Counted from the first letter of the stretch, positions 54,007 through 63,884 are shown. The stretch is 64,000 nt of DNA from Pedobacter jejuensis (GCF_003725795.1 NZ_RBEE01000044.1:203064-267063); one strand, 5' to 3'. Translations and numbers: made by a program. Notes: a model not told the origin generated them from the sequence alone.

Positions 54007-55338
54007 ATGAAAGAACACGAATCAGGCCTAGGTGCTTACATCAGATTATTTTTTCAGCGCAGGTTCAACCTCCATCTGGATAAGGCTAATGAGGAAGAAG
54101 TAGTCTCGGCCATCAAGGCCAATACGGTTTTTGTTGGACCAAGCCTATGGACCCTAATATTTGCAATATTCATCGCTTCGATAGGCCTGAACGTCAACTC
54201 GACGGCCGTAATCATCGGGGCGATGCTCATCTCGCCGCTTATGGGGCCGATAATTGGGATCGGACTGGGTATCGGGACAAATGACCTTGCCCTGGTACGA
54301 CAGGGAGGGAGAAATCTCCTTATTGCGGCACTTATAAGTATTGCCACCTCGACACTCTACTTTTATATCACCCCACTGCATGATGCCCAGAGTGAACTAC
54401 TGGCTAGGACAACGCCCTCGATATGGGATGTATTCATTGCCTTTGTTGGCGGTTTGGCCGGAGCGATAGCGGTGACGAGAAAGGAAAAAAGCAATGTGAT
54501 TCCAGGAGTGGCCATCGCGACTGCATTGATGCCGCCCCTCTGTACAGCAGGATTTGGGCTAGCCTCGGGCAACCTGCTTTTTTTTGCCGGGGCAATCTAT
54601 CTTTTCTTTATCAATAGCTTATTCATTTGCATCTCGACCTATCTGATTGTTCGTTTTTTGAAGTTTAACAAAAAATACTTTGAGAATAAAAATACTGAAA
54701 AAAAGGTGTCGAGATATATCCTAATTACCGTTTTGGTAACCGTTCTGCCAAGCATTTATCTCGCTTACGGAATTGTACAGAAAAGTATCTTTGAAAGCAG
54801 TGCACAGCGACTTATTCGTGAGGAGTTTAATTTCAGTAATACCCAGGTGGTTAACAAGAGTTTTAAGTACTCAAGGAATTCAAGAGAAATCGATTTACTT
54901 TTAATTGGCGCGGAACTCTCCAAACCAACCGTCGACAGCATCCGTTCAAAACTATCTGTATATAACCTTCAGGGTACCAAGCTCATTATTCGCCAGGGGC
55001 TCGATGCTAGGGCAAATGTGGATTTTTCCCAGATAAAGGCCAGTATAATGGAGGATGTGTTTAACAGGGATTCACTGGCCAAAAAGACTGTGTCTGCAAA
55101 TAAGGATGATAGCGAAATTCCAGAAATCCGGGAAGAAATTAAAAGCCTGTTTCCGGCTATCAAAAGTTATAGTATAGCCAATACGATTTACATGAATACA
55201 GATACTCTTAAAAAAGACACTGTTCTTCAGTTCACTGCTACCCTAAACGGAGGTATGCCAGTGTCGGAGAATGGTAAATTGGAAAAATGGCTAAAAGCGA
55301 GGTTAACATCCCAAAAGTTAAAAATAATTTTGCAATAG
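54007..55338 (+). CDS. DUF389 domain membrane protein
   Basis: The 443-aa protein has an N-terminal DUF389 region with several helices (VSAIKANTVFVGPSLWTLIFAIFIASIGLNVNSTAVIIGAMLISPLMGPIIGIG), then GVAIATALMPPLCTAGFGLASG, and a long polar C-terminal part from about residue 250. The function of DUF389 proteins is unknown. It starts 4 bp after nhaA, so the pair is one operon and the DUF389 product may assist ion or pH homeostasis. G+C content is visibly higher than in the chromosome left of 45 kb. Confidence 0.88.
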   Translation: MKEHESGLGAYIRLFFQRRFNLHLDKANEEEVVSAIKANTVFVGPSLWTLIFAIFIASIGLNVNSTAVIIGAMLISPLMGPIIGIGLGIGTNDLALVRQGGRNLLIAALISIATSTLYFYITPLHDAQSELLARTTPSIWDVFIAFVGGLAGAIAVTRKEKSNVIPGVAIATALMPPLCTAGFGLASGNLLFFAGAIYLFFINSLFICISTYLIVRFLKFNKKYFENKNTEKKVSRYILITVLVTVLPSIYLAYGIVQKSIFESSAQRLIREEFNFSNTQVVNKSFKYSRNSREIDLLLIGAELSKPTVDSIRSKLSVYNLQGTKLIIRQGLDARANVDFSQIKASIMEDVFNRDSLAKKTVSANKDDSEIPEIREEIKSLFPAIKSYSIANTIYMNTDTLKKDTVLQFTATLNGGMPVSENGKLEKWLKARLTSQKLKIILQ

Positions 55339-55662
55339 CCAACTATATAAAGTCTAAGCTGACTTCTGTTTGGATAACATCAACTAAACATAAAAGCGGA
55401 TTTCACCACCTAAAATTGAATCTGCTGATAGCAGATTAGCTGGGATTGTATGGACCGACTATATCGAATTGCTATCTGGTCAATTGGTTCAAAGTCGATT
55501 TATCAGGTTTCAAGGAATCATTTCTATGTTCAGCGTATCATCGCTTGGCATAATGTTGATATTCCACTATCACTTTTAATAAGTAAAACTTTATCCTAAC
55601 CAATTCGTTCTTAATAAGATCAGGGTACTACATACTTGTTCCGGGATCTAATAACAGATAAG

Positions 55663-56028
55663 ATGGATGCAAAGAAAATAATGATCGTAGACGATAATCC
55701 AGATATTCTGGAAATCTTATCCCTGATAATGGATATGGAAGGTTTTCAGGTATTGGGAATAAGCAATGGACTGCTTTTTTCTGAGAGTATTTTATCCTTT
55801 TGTCCTGATCTGATTCTACTGGATATAATGCTAGGGGAAGTAGACGGAAGGGATCTTTGCAATATTTCCAAGGGAACTAAAAAAATTGGTCACATACCGG
55901 TGATCATGATTTCTGCCACACATGGTATGAAAGATATCAATCTTCTTTGCAAACCCGATGACTTTATTTCCAAGCCATTTGATGTAGACGATCTGGTGTT
56001 CAGGGTAAACAGGCAGTTTGTAGCATAA
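55663..56028 (+). CDS. Single-domain response regulator
   Basis: Started at ATG 55663 (MDAKKIMIVDDNPD). The 121-aa protein is a receiver only: acidic DD near residues 9-10, phosphoacceptor in LILLDIMLGEVDG, Ser/Thr in VIMISATHG and Lys in FISKPFD. No output domain, so it signals through a partner such as a kinase or phosphotransfer protein. No kinase gene is adjacent. It lies alone between DUF389 and the divergent mscS-like gene. Confidence 0.85.
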   Translation: MDAKKIMIVDDNPDILEILSLIMDMEGFQVLGISNGLLFSESILSFCPDLILLDIMLGEVDGRDLCNISKGTKKIGHIPVIMISATHGMKDINLLCKPDDFISKPFDVDDLVFRVNRQFVA

Positions 56029-56230
56029 ACAGGTTTTGGGCTGGTTAAATATAGCCTCAGCAAGAGTGCGAACTTTTGCAGTCCCTGCATTCCTATGCAC
56101 CTACTTGACACAATTGAAAAACAATTTCGATAAGTTGAGATTCTAATTTACATGATAAGCTGATGGACTAAAAAAGACAATGTATAAGGTCTCATGCGCC
56201 TATGAACCTATTACCGACAGAACTTTAGAA

Positions 56231-57115
56231 TTATTCAGTCGCTTTGGTATCATTCAAGGAAACACCCCCTTTAATGCCAAAGTCCAGCGTCCTAATTGGA
56301 AAAGGTATCATAATGTCGTTTTGGTCATACGCCTTTTTTATGCGCATGATGGCCTGGCTCTTCACCTCCAAAAAATTAACCTGCTCGGTGGTACTAATCC
56401 ACATCCTGATTACATAGTTTATAGAGCTATCGCCAAATCCCGTATAGAACATGGTCACCTCCTCATCGGCAGAGAGCCCATCGATATCCATTACCGCGTC
56501 CAGAGTTACTTGTTTCACCTTATCCAGGTCATCACCGTAAGAAATACCAACTTCCAGGTCGATCCGTCTTTTCCCCAAAAGGCTGTAGTTCTCAATTGGG
56601 CTTTGGAAAACATCCCTATTTGGTAGAATCACCATCTGGCCCTGATAAGTTCGTATGACGGTATCCCGAAGATTAATCTCCTCCACCTTGCCCATGTAAT
56701 CCTTGATTTTAACAATGTCGCCCACGTATAATGGCTTTCGAATCGAGATGAAAATCCCTGACATAAAGTTAGCTGCAATATCTTGAAAGGCAAAGGCCAA
56801 AGCCAGTCCCAATATCCCCGCACCGGCCAATATTGATGTAACAGCTTTGTCTAGCCGCAGAACGCTTAATGCTATAAAAATTACGATCCCTATTAAAAAT
56901 ATATAGATAAGTGTGCTGAAAAGATTATCTAGCGTCTCGTTATGTATAACCTTTCTTATCAGTTTGTTTACTATTTTTCGAAGTGACTTTGCAATGAAGA
57001 TGCCAAGAACGAGGATGAGGGCTGCAAGAGCAATATTGGGAAAAATCCGTATAAAATCCTTTGTCCATAAGACTAACTTATCGGTAATCAGTTCATAAGC
57101 ATGATTAAAATCCAT
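56231..57115 (-). CDS. mscS: Small-conductance mechanosensitive channel (MscS family)
   Basis: The 294-aa protein has three N-terminal membrane helices with the pore helix GAGILGLALAFAFQDIAANFMSGIFISI, then the beta domain KPLYVGDIVKIKDYMGKVEEINLRDTVIRTYQGQMVILPNRDVFQSPIENYS. It releases solutes on osmotic down-shock. Length is typical. It is on the opposite strand from its neighbours but in the same stress-related block; the plus-strand frame across it is a shadow. Confidence 0.92.
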   Translation of the reverse strand: MDFNHAYELITDKLVLWTKDFIRIFPNIALAALILVLGIFIAKSLRKIVNKLIRKVIHNETLDNLFSTLIYIFLIGIVIFIALSVLRLDKAVTSILAGAGILGLALAFAFQDIAANFMSGIFISIRKPLYVGDIVKIKDYMGKVEEINLRDTVIRTYQGQMVILPNRDVFQSPIENYSLLGKRRIDLEVGISYGDDLDKVKQVTLDAVMDIDGLSADEEVTMFYTGFGDSSINYVIRMWISTTEQVNFLEVKSQAIMRIKKAYDQNDIMIPFPIRTLDFGIKGGVSLNDTKATE

Positions 57116-57564
57116 AATGAAGTACTATTTTGTGGTGAGGGAGCAATAACTTGAAATTTCAGTGTGGTGTAAATATGGCATTAACTCTATTTATTAAGTA
57201 GATAAGCTAGAAATGGTGTTTCTAGTATTATCCAAAATGTATAAATGTATTAAATAGAAAAGCGCCCCGATGTGAAGGCGGATTTATGTATTTTTAGGTA
57301 GGTTTAAAATAAAGAACAGTCGTATTCATAAATTGTTTCGTCTTTATTTAACGATAGGTATATCTAAAACATTTTATTATTGGCAGAAATTCAGTTCATT
57401 GAAACTAACTTTCTCCCTAGATTGTATGAGTGTTAACTGTTTGATGCGGTTAGGAAATTTAGAGTGGGAAACCTGATTCTAAATATTATCTTGTTTGGAA
57501 GTGGGGCAAGTTAGGTTTGGTTGCTGTAGTGAAACTCTAAATATTAACTTTGTTAGAAAAGAAA
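57116..57564. other. Intergenic stretch between mscS and the DUF2254 gene
   Basis: AT-rich promoter-bearing DNA for two divergent genes. No coding frame, repeat or hairpin of note was seen. Confidence 0.5.
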
Positions 57565-58794
57565 ATGGGGAAACAATTTAATAAATTTCTAAGAAAAAGT
57601 TATAACAAACTCGTTAGTAGCATTGCATTTTATCCAGCTTTGATTGCTATTGGCTTTCTGATAATTTCGTACCTCATGTTAAACCTGGATTTTTCCGAAA
57701 CCGGAAAGCAGGTTAAGACCAATTACAACTGGATACGCTTAAAGGATGCAAGTACGGCAAGGTCCATTGTTTCTACCATAGCGGGGGGTATTATTTCTTT
57801 GATGGTCTTCAGTTTTTCTATGGTAATGATTCTGCTTAACCAGGCAGCCTCACAGATGAGTAATCGTATGCTAGAAGGCATGATCGGTAATCGTTTCCAA
57901 CAATTGGTCCTAGGTGCCTACATTGGTACAATCGTTTACGCACTTTTTTTGCTAAGCACCATCCGAGACCTTGAATCAGGAATTTATGTGCCAGCATTGA
58001 GTATTTACCTGCTATTGCTTATCACAATTGGCGATATATTTCTATTCATCTATTTCCTCCACTATGTAACCCAATCTGTCAAGTTCGAAACCATTATTTC
58101 CCGGGTACATCACAAAACTTACGATTCCTTAGCAAAAAACTGCAGGAATAAAAAGGTGGATTTTGTTAGCGAACCTAAGGGACAGGCAAGACTGGTTTTA
58201 GCAGAAGCTTCGGGATATTATCAGGGCTTTGATAAACGAAATCTTTTAGAATTCGCAGTTAAAAATGATCTGATCATTAGGTTACTTCATCCTCCTGGCA
58301 GCTTCATAATGAGGGATCAGGCGATAGCACATTACTTTTCGGCTGCTTCAATTGATAGCCAACAACAAGAAGAGCTGCACTCAAACTTGGATATCTATAA
58401 TGGAGAGCCCATTGACAATTGCTTTTTTTATGGTTTCCACCAACTTACCGAAGTAGCCTTAAAAGCATTAAGCCCAGGTATCAATGACCCGCAGACCGCT
58501 GTTATTGCACTTCATGCATTGGCCGATCTACTACTTTGTAGACTAAGCCGCCACCCTAACTTAACGGTTGCCGATAATAATGATCATGCAAGGATTATTC
58601 TTTCTGAAAGAAGCTTCAAAGATCTTTTTGTGGAATGCATAAATCCCATTTGGGACTACGGAGCTGATGACCGCTATATTCAAAATACGATGTTCGCCGT
58701 GCTTATCCAGCTTATCTCTGCCGCATCAAATGAAGAAGAAATAACGCTACTGGTAAGTATGCAGGCAGAGGTAACAAATAAACGAAAAATTTAA
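57565..58794 (+). CDS. DUF2254 domain membrane protein
   Basis: Start at ATG 57565 (MGKQFNKFLRKSY). The 409-aa protein has four or five transmembrane helices in the N-terminal half (ALIAIGFLIISYLML, TAGGIISLMVFSFSMVMILLNQ, GAYIGTIVYALFLLSTI) with the SQMSNRMLEGM loop typical of DUF2254, and a C-terminal cytosolic part carrying ALSPGINDPQTAV. Function unknown; family members are frequent in stress-related gene sets. A neighbouring DoxX-like fragment lies about 300 bp downstream. Confidence 0.85.
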   Translation: MGKQFNKFLRKSYNKLVSSIAFYPALIAIGFLIISYLMLNLDFSETGKQVKTNYNWIRLKDASTARSIVSTIAGGIISLMVFSFSMVMILLNQAASQMSNRMLEGMIGNRFQQLVLGAYIGTIVYALFLLSTIRDLESGIYVPALSIYLLLLITIGDIFLFIYFLHYVTQSVKFETIISRVHHKTYDSLAKNCRNKKVDFVSEPKGQARLVLAEASGYYQGFDKRNLLEFAVKNDLIIRLLHPPGSFIMRDQAIAHYFSAASIDSQQQEELHSNLDIYNGEPIDNCFFYGFHQLTEVALKALSPGINDPQTAVIALHALADLLLCRLSRHPNLTVADNNDHARIILSERSFKDLFVECINPIWDYGADDRYIQNTMFAVLIQLISAASNEEEITLLVSMQAEVTNKRKI

Positions 58795-59090
58795 TGACCT
58801 GTCGTTGTTCTTTTTTGCTCCAGTTCCAACAGCTGCTTGGCTCTATGCTAATAGAAAGTAGATAGTAAGAATATTTCTTCCCATTCCCTATCGCAAGGTT
58901 AAGCAGCATTTTATTGTCCTCTATTTTGGGCAGTGGTCTTACTTTGCAACTTACTCCAGCTCCTGGAATGTCGGGAAAATCATTTTTTTGCCTACATGTA
59001 TCGTTTAGCACTAGTTGTAAATTACTCCTTTGCCGACTAAACTATCATCGTTTTCTTCTCGTATCTCTTTGAGATAAAGCGATAATTATT

Positions 59091-59627
59091 ATGTTAGGAA
59101 TCAACAGATTAACGGAAATTAGGATTGTGGCATGGAAAGCAAGGAATGGTATGAACATTTTAAGAATCGGTCTGGGTATCATCTTTATCTGGTTTGGCAT
59201 GATAAAGTTCTTTCCTGGATTGAGCTCAGCCGAAGAAATCGCGGGCCGTACCATACTGATACTAACCTTTGGGCTGGTTAAGCCAGGCTTCTCGATGCCA
59301 ATGCTTGCAGTTTGGGAGTGCATCATCGGGCTGGGCCTGATTTCCAGGGCTTGGCTCAGGTTGACATTGATCCTATTATACCTGTAGATGGCGGGAACTT
59401 TCTTACCTCTACTCTTTTTTCCACACGAAACCTTTAACCATTCGCTATTGGTCCCAACCTTACTAGGACAGTATATCATCAAGAACTTCGTGCTCATTTC
59501 TGGGGGCATTGTTATTGATGCAACGATCCGAGGGGGAAAATTGAACGTGTCGCCACTTTCTGAGGATAAGGCAGCAAGGCTGGAAAAACGGTTTGGACGA
59601 ATTAAAAGATTGTTAAAATTTAGCTAG
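59091..59627 (+). pseudogene. DoxX-like membrane protein, interrupted by one in-frame stop
   Basis: The frame encodes ILRIGLGIIFIWFGMIKFFPG, a second helix and SMPMLAVWECIIGLGLI, then a TAG at 59385-59387 after LILLYL; it continues in frame MAGTFLPLLFFPHETF to 59627. CAG (Gln) instead of TAG would join the halves into a four-helix DoxX-like protein of about 178 aa. The start may be ATG 59091 or 59151. Either a nonsense mutation or an assembly error. DoxX-like proteins are quinone-related redox membrane proteins. Confidence 0.75.
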
Positions 59628-59727
59628 CCATTTCCAAAAATATAAACCGCGTTACTATCCTTTTGACCTCCAGAATAAGTGTTTTTGAGATAAGTAACAG
59701 TATCATTTGAAAAAGTCGCGTTTTTAA

Positions 59728-59937
59728 ATGCTGGTATGCAAGCAAACATGGTTAGCCATCCGCATGGGCAGGTCTATGCAGAACTGCACTTCCTTATTCC
59801 GGAACCAGCAAGAAAAGATAGATTTTGACAAGGTACTATATCATGCAGACATGGGTAATGTGGCTACACCAGTTTATGTAGCCTTTCTAATCAAGGACAG
59901 ATTGGAAAATAACCAGCTCACTTTAGAAAAAGGATAA
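59728..59937 (+). other. Possible gene remnant (ketoacyl synthase-like tail)
   Basis: A 69-codon frame ends FDKVLYHADMGNVATPVYVAF and a short basic helix. The GNxATPxxVAF pattern loosely resembles the C-terminal part of ketoacyl-ACP synthase III-type thiolases, where a Gly-Asn-x-(A/S) motif is conserved. The N-terminal part is unlike them. It may be a decayed fragment or spurious; confidence is low. Confidence 0.25.
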
Positions 59938-60278
59938 TTCTATGGTAGCTAAGGGCTATTTCATAACCGTTGCAAATATCAACTACTCTCGGAAACGTTT
60001 CACCTTTGGGTAGATTACAGGACCTGGAACGAAACGCAGTTGCGACAGAGTCGAGGTTGCATAGTGAAGTATTGCCTATAGAGAAAGTTCACTTCACACC
60101 CAGTACGCATTTTAATATAAGGTCAACGGTTTTTGTCAGGTTTTAGGTTTTTTAAGCCTTTTTGGTATTTCTAGAGATATCAATAAAAGACACGGACTTC
60201 CTTACAAGGCTGTAATCTAGGTCGATTTGCATTTCTTGCCAAGAAAATTTAAATTAGCCTCTCATCAAAACCTATTAT
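59938..60278. other. Intergenic stretch before the mobilization module
   Basis: No gene. A GTCAGGTTTTAGGTTTTTTAA stretch near 60133-60156 is low-complexity. This may hold the left boundary of the mobile module, but no attachment repeat was recognised. Confidence 0.4.
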
Positions 60279-61022
60279 ATGTTGCAATATTTTAAGTTTA
60301 GAGATTTATCAGTTCGCAAACCGCATCATTTTGACTTAGGTTTTCCACTCTTCTTCAATACGAAGTTCGAGAATAATTTTTTTGTCACCAAGTTGTTTAG
60401 ACTCTCTTCTGAGGAATATACAGCATTTTATCAATATCATCTTAACTGGTTTATTTCAAGAAACCCAGGCTTGGAAGAAAAATTCTTCTTAAATGTCTGG
60501 ACGATAGTGGACGACCGTATCATTGAATACCTTAAAAAAAAGGTTTCCTCACTCAACACGATTGAAACCCTAAAAAAACTTAGAGAATTCAAGGGTACCA
60601 TTGCACAGCTCGATACATGGAATATCTCTAAAAAAATAGAGGTTGTCGTGGCTGAAAAAGACCTGGAAATTTCAGCACTGAAGTTGGAGATAAATGACTT
60701 GAAGAATAAACTGAAATCGATCAGCAGGTTCGATCCAGACCAAAAGATCAGAATTCTTGAAGGGAACCTCCCTACGTTGGTCGACCTAATTAAACAAATC
60801 CAGCATATTGAAATGCCAGATGGCAAAAAGCTGGCCCGTTCACAATCTCAAAGCCCCTGGTACAAAATGATTGCTAGATATTTTCAGCAAGGAGAAAATG
60901 AGATCTCCCCGGAAACACTTCGGAATTACTTTCCAGCCAATACATCTACTAAATTAGTTAAGGGATCAGAAGTCGCGGAGTCCAATAAGCTATTTAAAAT
61001 CATACCGCTGGAACCTAAGTAA
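60279..61022 (+). CDS. Mobile-element associated protein, possibly RteC-like
   Basis: The 247-aa protein has an aromatic N-terminal part (LGFPLFFNTKFENNFF, YTAFYQYHLNWFISRNPGLEEKFFL), a coiled-coil (LEISALKLEINDLKNKLKSI) and a C-terminal WYKMIARYFQQGENEISPETLRNYFP segment. RteC-type regulators occur beside mobilization genes in Bacteroidota, and this gene precedes an excisionase-like HTH gene, but I cannot identify the family with certainty. It is probably the first gene of the mobile module. Confidence 0.5.
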   Translation: MLQYFKFRDLSVRKPHHFDLGFPLFFNTKFENNFFVTKLFRLSSEEYTAFYQYHLNWFISRNPGLEEKFFLNVWTIVDDRIIEYLKKKVSSLNTIETLKKLREFKGTIAQLDTWNISKKIEVVVAEKDLEISALKLEINDLKNKLKSISRFDPDQKIRILEGNLPTLVDLIKQIQHIEMPDGKKLARSQSQSPWYKMIARYFQQGENEISPETLRNYFPANTSTKLVKGSEVAESNKLFKIIPLEPK

Positions 61023-61120
61023 AATACAACCAATCTGACCAAAGCATATAAATGGTCATTTAAAACGTACTTTTCTGATTCAATTTCGTATTGGCAATGT
61101 CGCCAAAGTAATTGAATCTT

Positions 61121-61399
61121 ATGTCTATAGAAATTATGACCAAATCTGATTTGATGGATTTTAAATCAGATTTATTTAAAGAACTTAAAGCTTTTCTGGC
61201 TCCAGAAAAACCCGCTGATAAAAAATGGCTTCGTAGCAATGAGGTCAGGAAGTTATTGGGCATATCGGCCGGAACTCTTCAAACCCTTAGAAATAACGGA
61301 ACACTCAGCTTTACCAAAATTGGCGGGACCATGTATTACAGCATGGAGGAAATCAACAAAGTCCTGCAGTTTCCAAAAACGTCTAATATTCTGAGATGA
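61121..61399 (+). CDS. Excisionase-like helix-turn-helix protein
   Basis: Start ATG 61121 (MSIEIMTKSDLMDF). The 92-aa protein has a polar N-terminus and a C-terminal HTH_17 domain: WLRSNEVRKLLGISAGTLQTLRNNGTLSFTKIGGTMYYSMEEINKVL. Such proteins are the standard small DNA-binding gene of Bacteroidota mobile elements. It overlaps the next gene by 4 bp (ATGA). Role in excision or replication control is inferred. Confidence 0.85.
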   Translation: MSIEIMTKSDLMDFKSDLFKELKAFLAPEKPADKKWLRSNEVRKLLGISAGTLQTLRNNGTLSFTKIGGTMYYSMEEINKVLQFPKTSNILR

Positions 61400-61677
61400 A
61401 AATGGCTACACCATTAACAATCTTCCTGTGCAAGGCAGCGGAAGACCATGTGATTTCGCCCATACATATCAGTCTCTTTACATCAATCCTTCAGTGCTGG
61501 GCCAGTGGTGGCCGGATGAATCCGGTCGTGGTCACCAGGAAAAAGCTAATGAGGATTTCAAAGATCAGATCAACCAGCACTTACCATAAGTGTATTACGG
61601 ATTTATCCAGGTCAGGTTACATTACTTATCTGCCATCTTTCAATCCATCAGGTAGTTTGATTTTTTTAAATAAATAA
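61396..61677 (+). CDS. Winged-helix-like protein of the mobilization module
   Basis: The 93-aa product overlaps the HTH gene by 4 bp and reads MKMATPLTIFLCKAAEDHVI, then ISLFTSILQCWASGG and a helix-turn-helix-like RKKLMRISKIRSTSTYHKCITDLSRSGYITYLPSFNPSG. The pattern matches small winged-helix proteins found beside HTH_17 genes in Bacteroidota mobile elements. Function in mobilization control is likely but unproven. Confidence 0.65.
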   Translation: MKMATPLTIFLCKAAEDHVISPIHISLFTSILQCWASGGRMNPVVVTRKKLMRISKIRSTSTYHKCITDLSRSGYITYLPSFNPSGSLIFLNK

Positions 61678-61724
61678 CGTTGTATGAACCGGTTTATTGA
61701 GAAAGGGTTTTTTAAAAACTTTGA

Positions 61725-61795
61725 GGGAGCAAGTTTATGTTTTTGTTACCACAAAAACCTTTTTCCCGGGGAAAAAGAACTTGCTTTCCGCTCCC
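61725..61795. other. Candidate origin of transfer (oriT)
   Basis: Nested inverted repeats lie just upstream of mobC: outer AGCAAGTT/AACTTGCT arms (61728-61735 and 61778-61785), then GTTTTTGT/ACAAAAAC (61739-61746 and 61751-61758), and the palindrome CTTTTTCCC-G-GGGAAAAAG (61759-61777). Structured DNA next to a mobC-relaxase pair is the usual site of oriT. The nick site cannot be assigned. Confidence 0.5.
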
Positions 61796-61844
61796 GATGG
61801 TCGCAGAAAGTGGCTGCCGCCATAAAGACCTAAATTAGATTAGT

Positions 61845-62195
61845 ATGGAAATTCGACCAAAGAAAAAAGGTGGAAGACCACCAAAAAAAATAAAAAGACA
61901 AAGTATGGTCAGACTGCGGTTAACCATCACCGAGCGATTTCTTTTGGAACAAAAATCAAAGCGAGCTGGAATGGGCATAAGTGATTTTATAAGGCATTCA
62001 GTAATCTCATCCAAGGTAATGAGCAGATTTGGAGAAGTGGAAATCTCTGCTCACAGGGTACTTGCAGGCATGGCAAACAATTTAAATCAGCTGACGAAAA
62101 AAGCCCACCAACTGGGCCTGCTGATTATGGCTAAGCGCTGTCAGGATCTGATCTCGGAAATTGAAGATCATATGAAAACAATGAATGATTTATGA
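61845..62195 (+). CDS. mobC: MobC-like mobilization protein
   Basis: The 116-aa protein opens with a Lys-rich KKKGGRPPKKIKRQSMVRLRLTITERFLLEQKSKRAGMGISDFIRHSV, a ribbon-helix-helix-like region of MobC/BmgB relaxosome proteins, and a helical tail HRVLAGMANNLNQLTKKAHQLGLL. It should bind oriT and aid the relaxase. Its stop overlaps the relaxase start by 4 bp. The candidate oriT lies 50 bp upstream. Confidence 0.85.
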   Translation: MEIRPKKKGGRPPKKIKRQSMVRLRLTITERFLLEQKSKRAGMGISDFIRHSVISSKVMSRFGEVEISAHRVLAGMANNLNQLTKKAHQLGLLIMAKRCQDLISEIEDHMKTMNDL

Positions 62196-63135
62196 TTGGC
62201 AAAATAACATCGGGAAAGAGTTTTGGTGGCTGCGTGCGCTATGTAGTTCAAAAGGATACTGCAAGAGTGCTTGATGGTTTGGGCATCAGGACCGCTGACG
62301 TGAAAAGGACGATTGCAGATTTTAATTTCAGCGTTCCGCAAATCCGGAGCTAACTAAAGCGGTTGGTCACATTTCCCTAAACTTCAGTGAGCAGGATAAG
62401 CTGAAGCTAACTGATGAAAAAATGCTGGAAATGGCAAATGAATACCTTGATAGGATTGGCATCAAAGATACGCAGGTACTTTTTGTCAGGCATGAAGATA
62501 AATCGCATCCGCATGTACATATTGTGTATAACCGGGTCTCAAATTCAGGTAAGACCATATCTGATAAAAACCTGTTCCATAAAAACGCGAAGGTATGCCG
62601 GGAACTGACCAAGGCTCATGGTTTATTTTTAGCTTCCTGCAAAATGCATGTGAATAGACAGGCACTAAAGGGGGCTGATAAGGTTAAGTATGAGATTTTT
62701 GACCATATCATATATGCGAAAGCCGTTACAAAAAATTGGGGAAACTTTGAGCAGGCCCTGAAAAATGATGGGGTTGGAATTATTTTCAAATACAATGGGA
62801 ATACCCAGAAGATTCAGGGACTTTCTTTTAACAAGGATGGCTATGTGTTCAAGGGCTCCGAGATTGACAGGTCGCTAAGTTATGGTAAGCTGAATGCCGA
62901 ATTTAATGCAATAGCTTTAGATACCTCCTATTCTCCGGCAGGGACAAAAGAACCCGCTACCATGCAGAATCTGGTTAATGAGATTCGTAATCATATTCAG
63001 TCTGATCATACCGGCACCTCCTTGCTCGAGGTTTTGCTGCAATCGGAACTTCCCACCCTTGCCACAGAACCCGAGCCATTTATTAAAAGAAAAAAGAAAT
63101 CTCAGGCTAAGGGCAAAAGCCGGGGGAATGAGTAG
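62192..63135 (+). pseudogene. Relaxase/mobilization nuclease (MobB/BmgA type), frameshifted
   Basis: The first frame (62192) encodes MIGKITSGKSFGGCVRYVVQ, the N-terminal start of such relaxases, and stops at 62352 after SVPQIRS. One base shift near 62337-62342 joins it to the frame reading NPELTKAVGHISLNFSEQDKL, followed by the HUH motif DKSHPHVHIVYNRV near residue 105 and a Lys-rich tail ending 63135. Without the join no active enzyme is made from the main start. Gene order mobC-relaxase-coiled-coil protein is intact. Lesion or error undecided. Confidence 0.85.
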
Positions 63136-63153
63136 GTAATTAAATTAAATGAG

Positions 63154-63771
63154 ATGAAAACAATTGAGCAATCATTAGATAATTTTGGAGAGATTTTGGA
63201 GGCCTTGGCAACTCAAAGCAAAGCGCTGGAAGATAATGTCAGGACATTAATCAATACCCAACCTGCTGATTATGGTGATGATTTCAAAAAGGTATTACAG
63301 GAGTTAACTGATGTTAATGGAAAATTAGACCGGGAGGATTTAAAAGCTATGTTGGTCAGTTTAAATCGGAAAATAGAAAAAGTGCCGGACATCATCCCAG
63401 TTAAACATCACCATTATCTTGACAAGAATAGTAAGGGTTTGGTTGTGGGCATATTTTCTGGTTTTATTTTTATTGCAGTTTTAACTGGATTAACTGCGTA
63501 CATACTGAACCGAAATGCCTCGCTGGCTTTGGATAGTGATAAACTTTTGTACTTAAGGGCTTATAATCCAGAATATTTGAATCGTGTGGATTTGGCATTT
63601 GTATCTGCAAGGGATAGCCTGGTTAGGGCTGCAAAAGAAATCATACTCAACCAAGAGCAACTGCTGCAGGCGGAGCAGAGCCTTAGAAACAAAGAGACTG
63701 AACTCAACAAAGCGCGGTTACTAAAGAAGAAACTGCAACACAGGCGACAAAAAAAAATAAAAATCAAATAG
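63154..63771 (+). CDS. Mobilization-associated coiled-coil membrane protein
   Basis: The 205-aa protein has an N-terminal helical segment (MKTIEQSLDNFGEILEALATQ), a transmembrane helix (VVGIFSGFIFIAVLTGLTAYIL, about residues 92-112) and a C-terminal coiled coil rich in Gln, Leu and Lys (AEQSLRNKETELNKARLLKKKL). It starts 18 bp after the relaxase gene, so it belongs to the mob unit, like the accessory proteins found after relaxases in Bacteroidota. Specific role unknown. Confidence 0.7.
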   Translation: MKTIEQSLDNFGEILEALATQSKALEDNVRTLINTQPADYGDDFKKVLQELTDVNGKLDREDLKAMLVSLNRKIEKVPDIIPVKHHHYLDKNSKGLVVGIFSGFIFIAVLTGLTAYILNRNASLALDSDKLLYLRAYNPEYLNRVDLAFVSARDSLVRAAKEIILNQEQLLQAEQSLRNKETELNKARLLKKKLQHRRQKKIKIK

Positions 63772-63884
63772 ATGTGTTTTGGCCATCCTTCATTTGTGGC
63801 CTATCGAACCCGGACACACAATCCACCTTCGTTCCGATTTTGCATTTACGGAGTTTGTGTTTTGTGCAATAGAGGAGAAGTAAT

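Noticed and set aside
56180..56626. 148-codon plus-strand frame
   Set aside because: Antisense to mscS-like gene for most of its length; no domain recognised.
22066..59387. Alternative genetic code explaining in-frame stops
   Set aside because: Three different stop codons (TAA, TGA, TAG) interrupt three genes while all other genes end normally at those codons.
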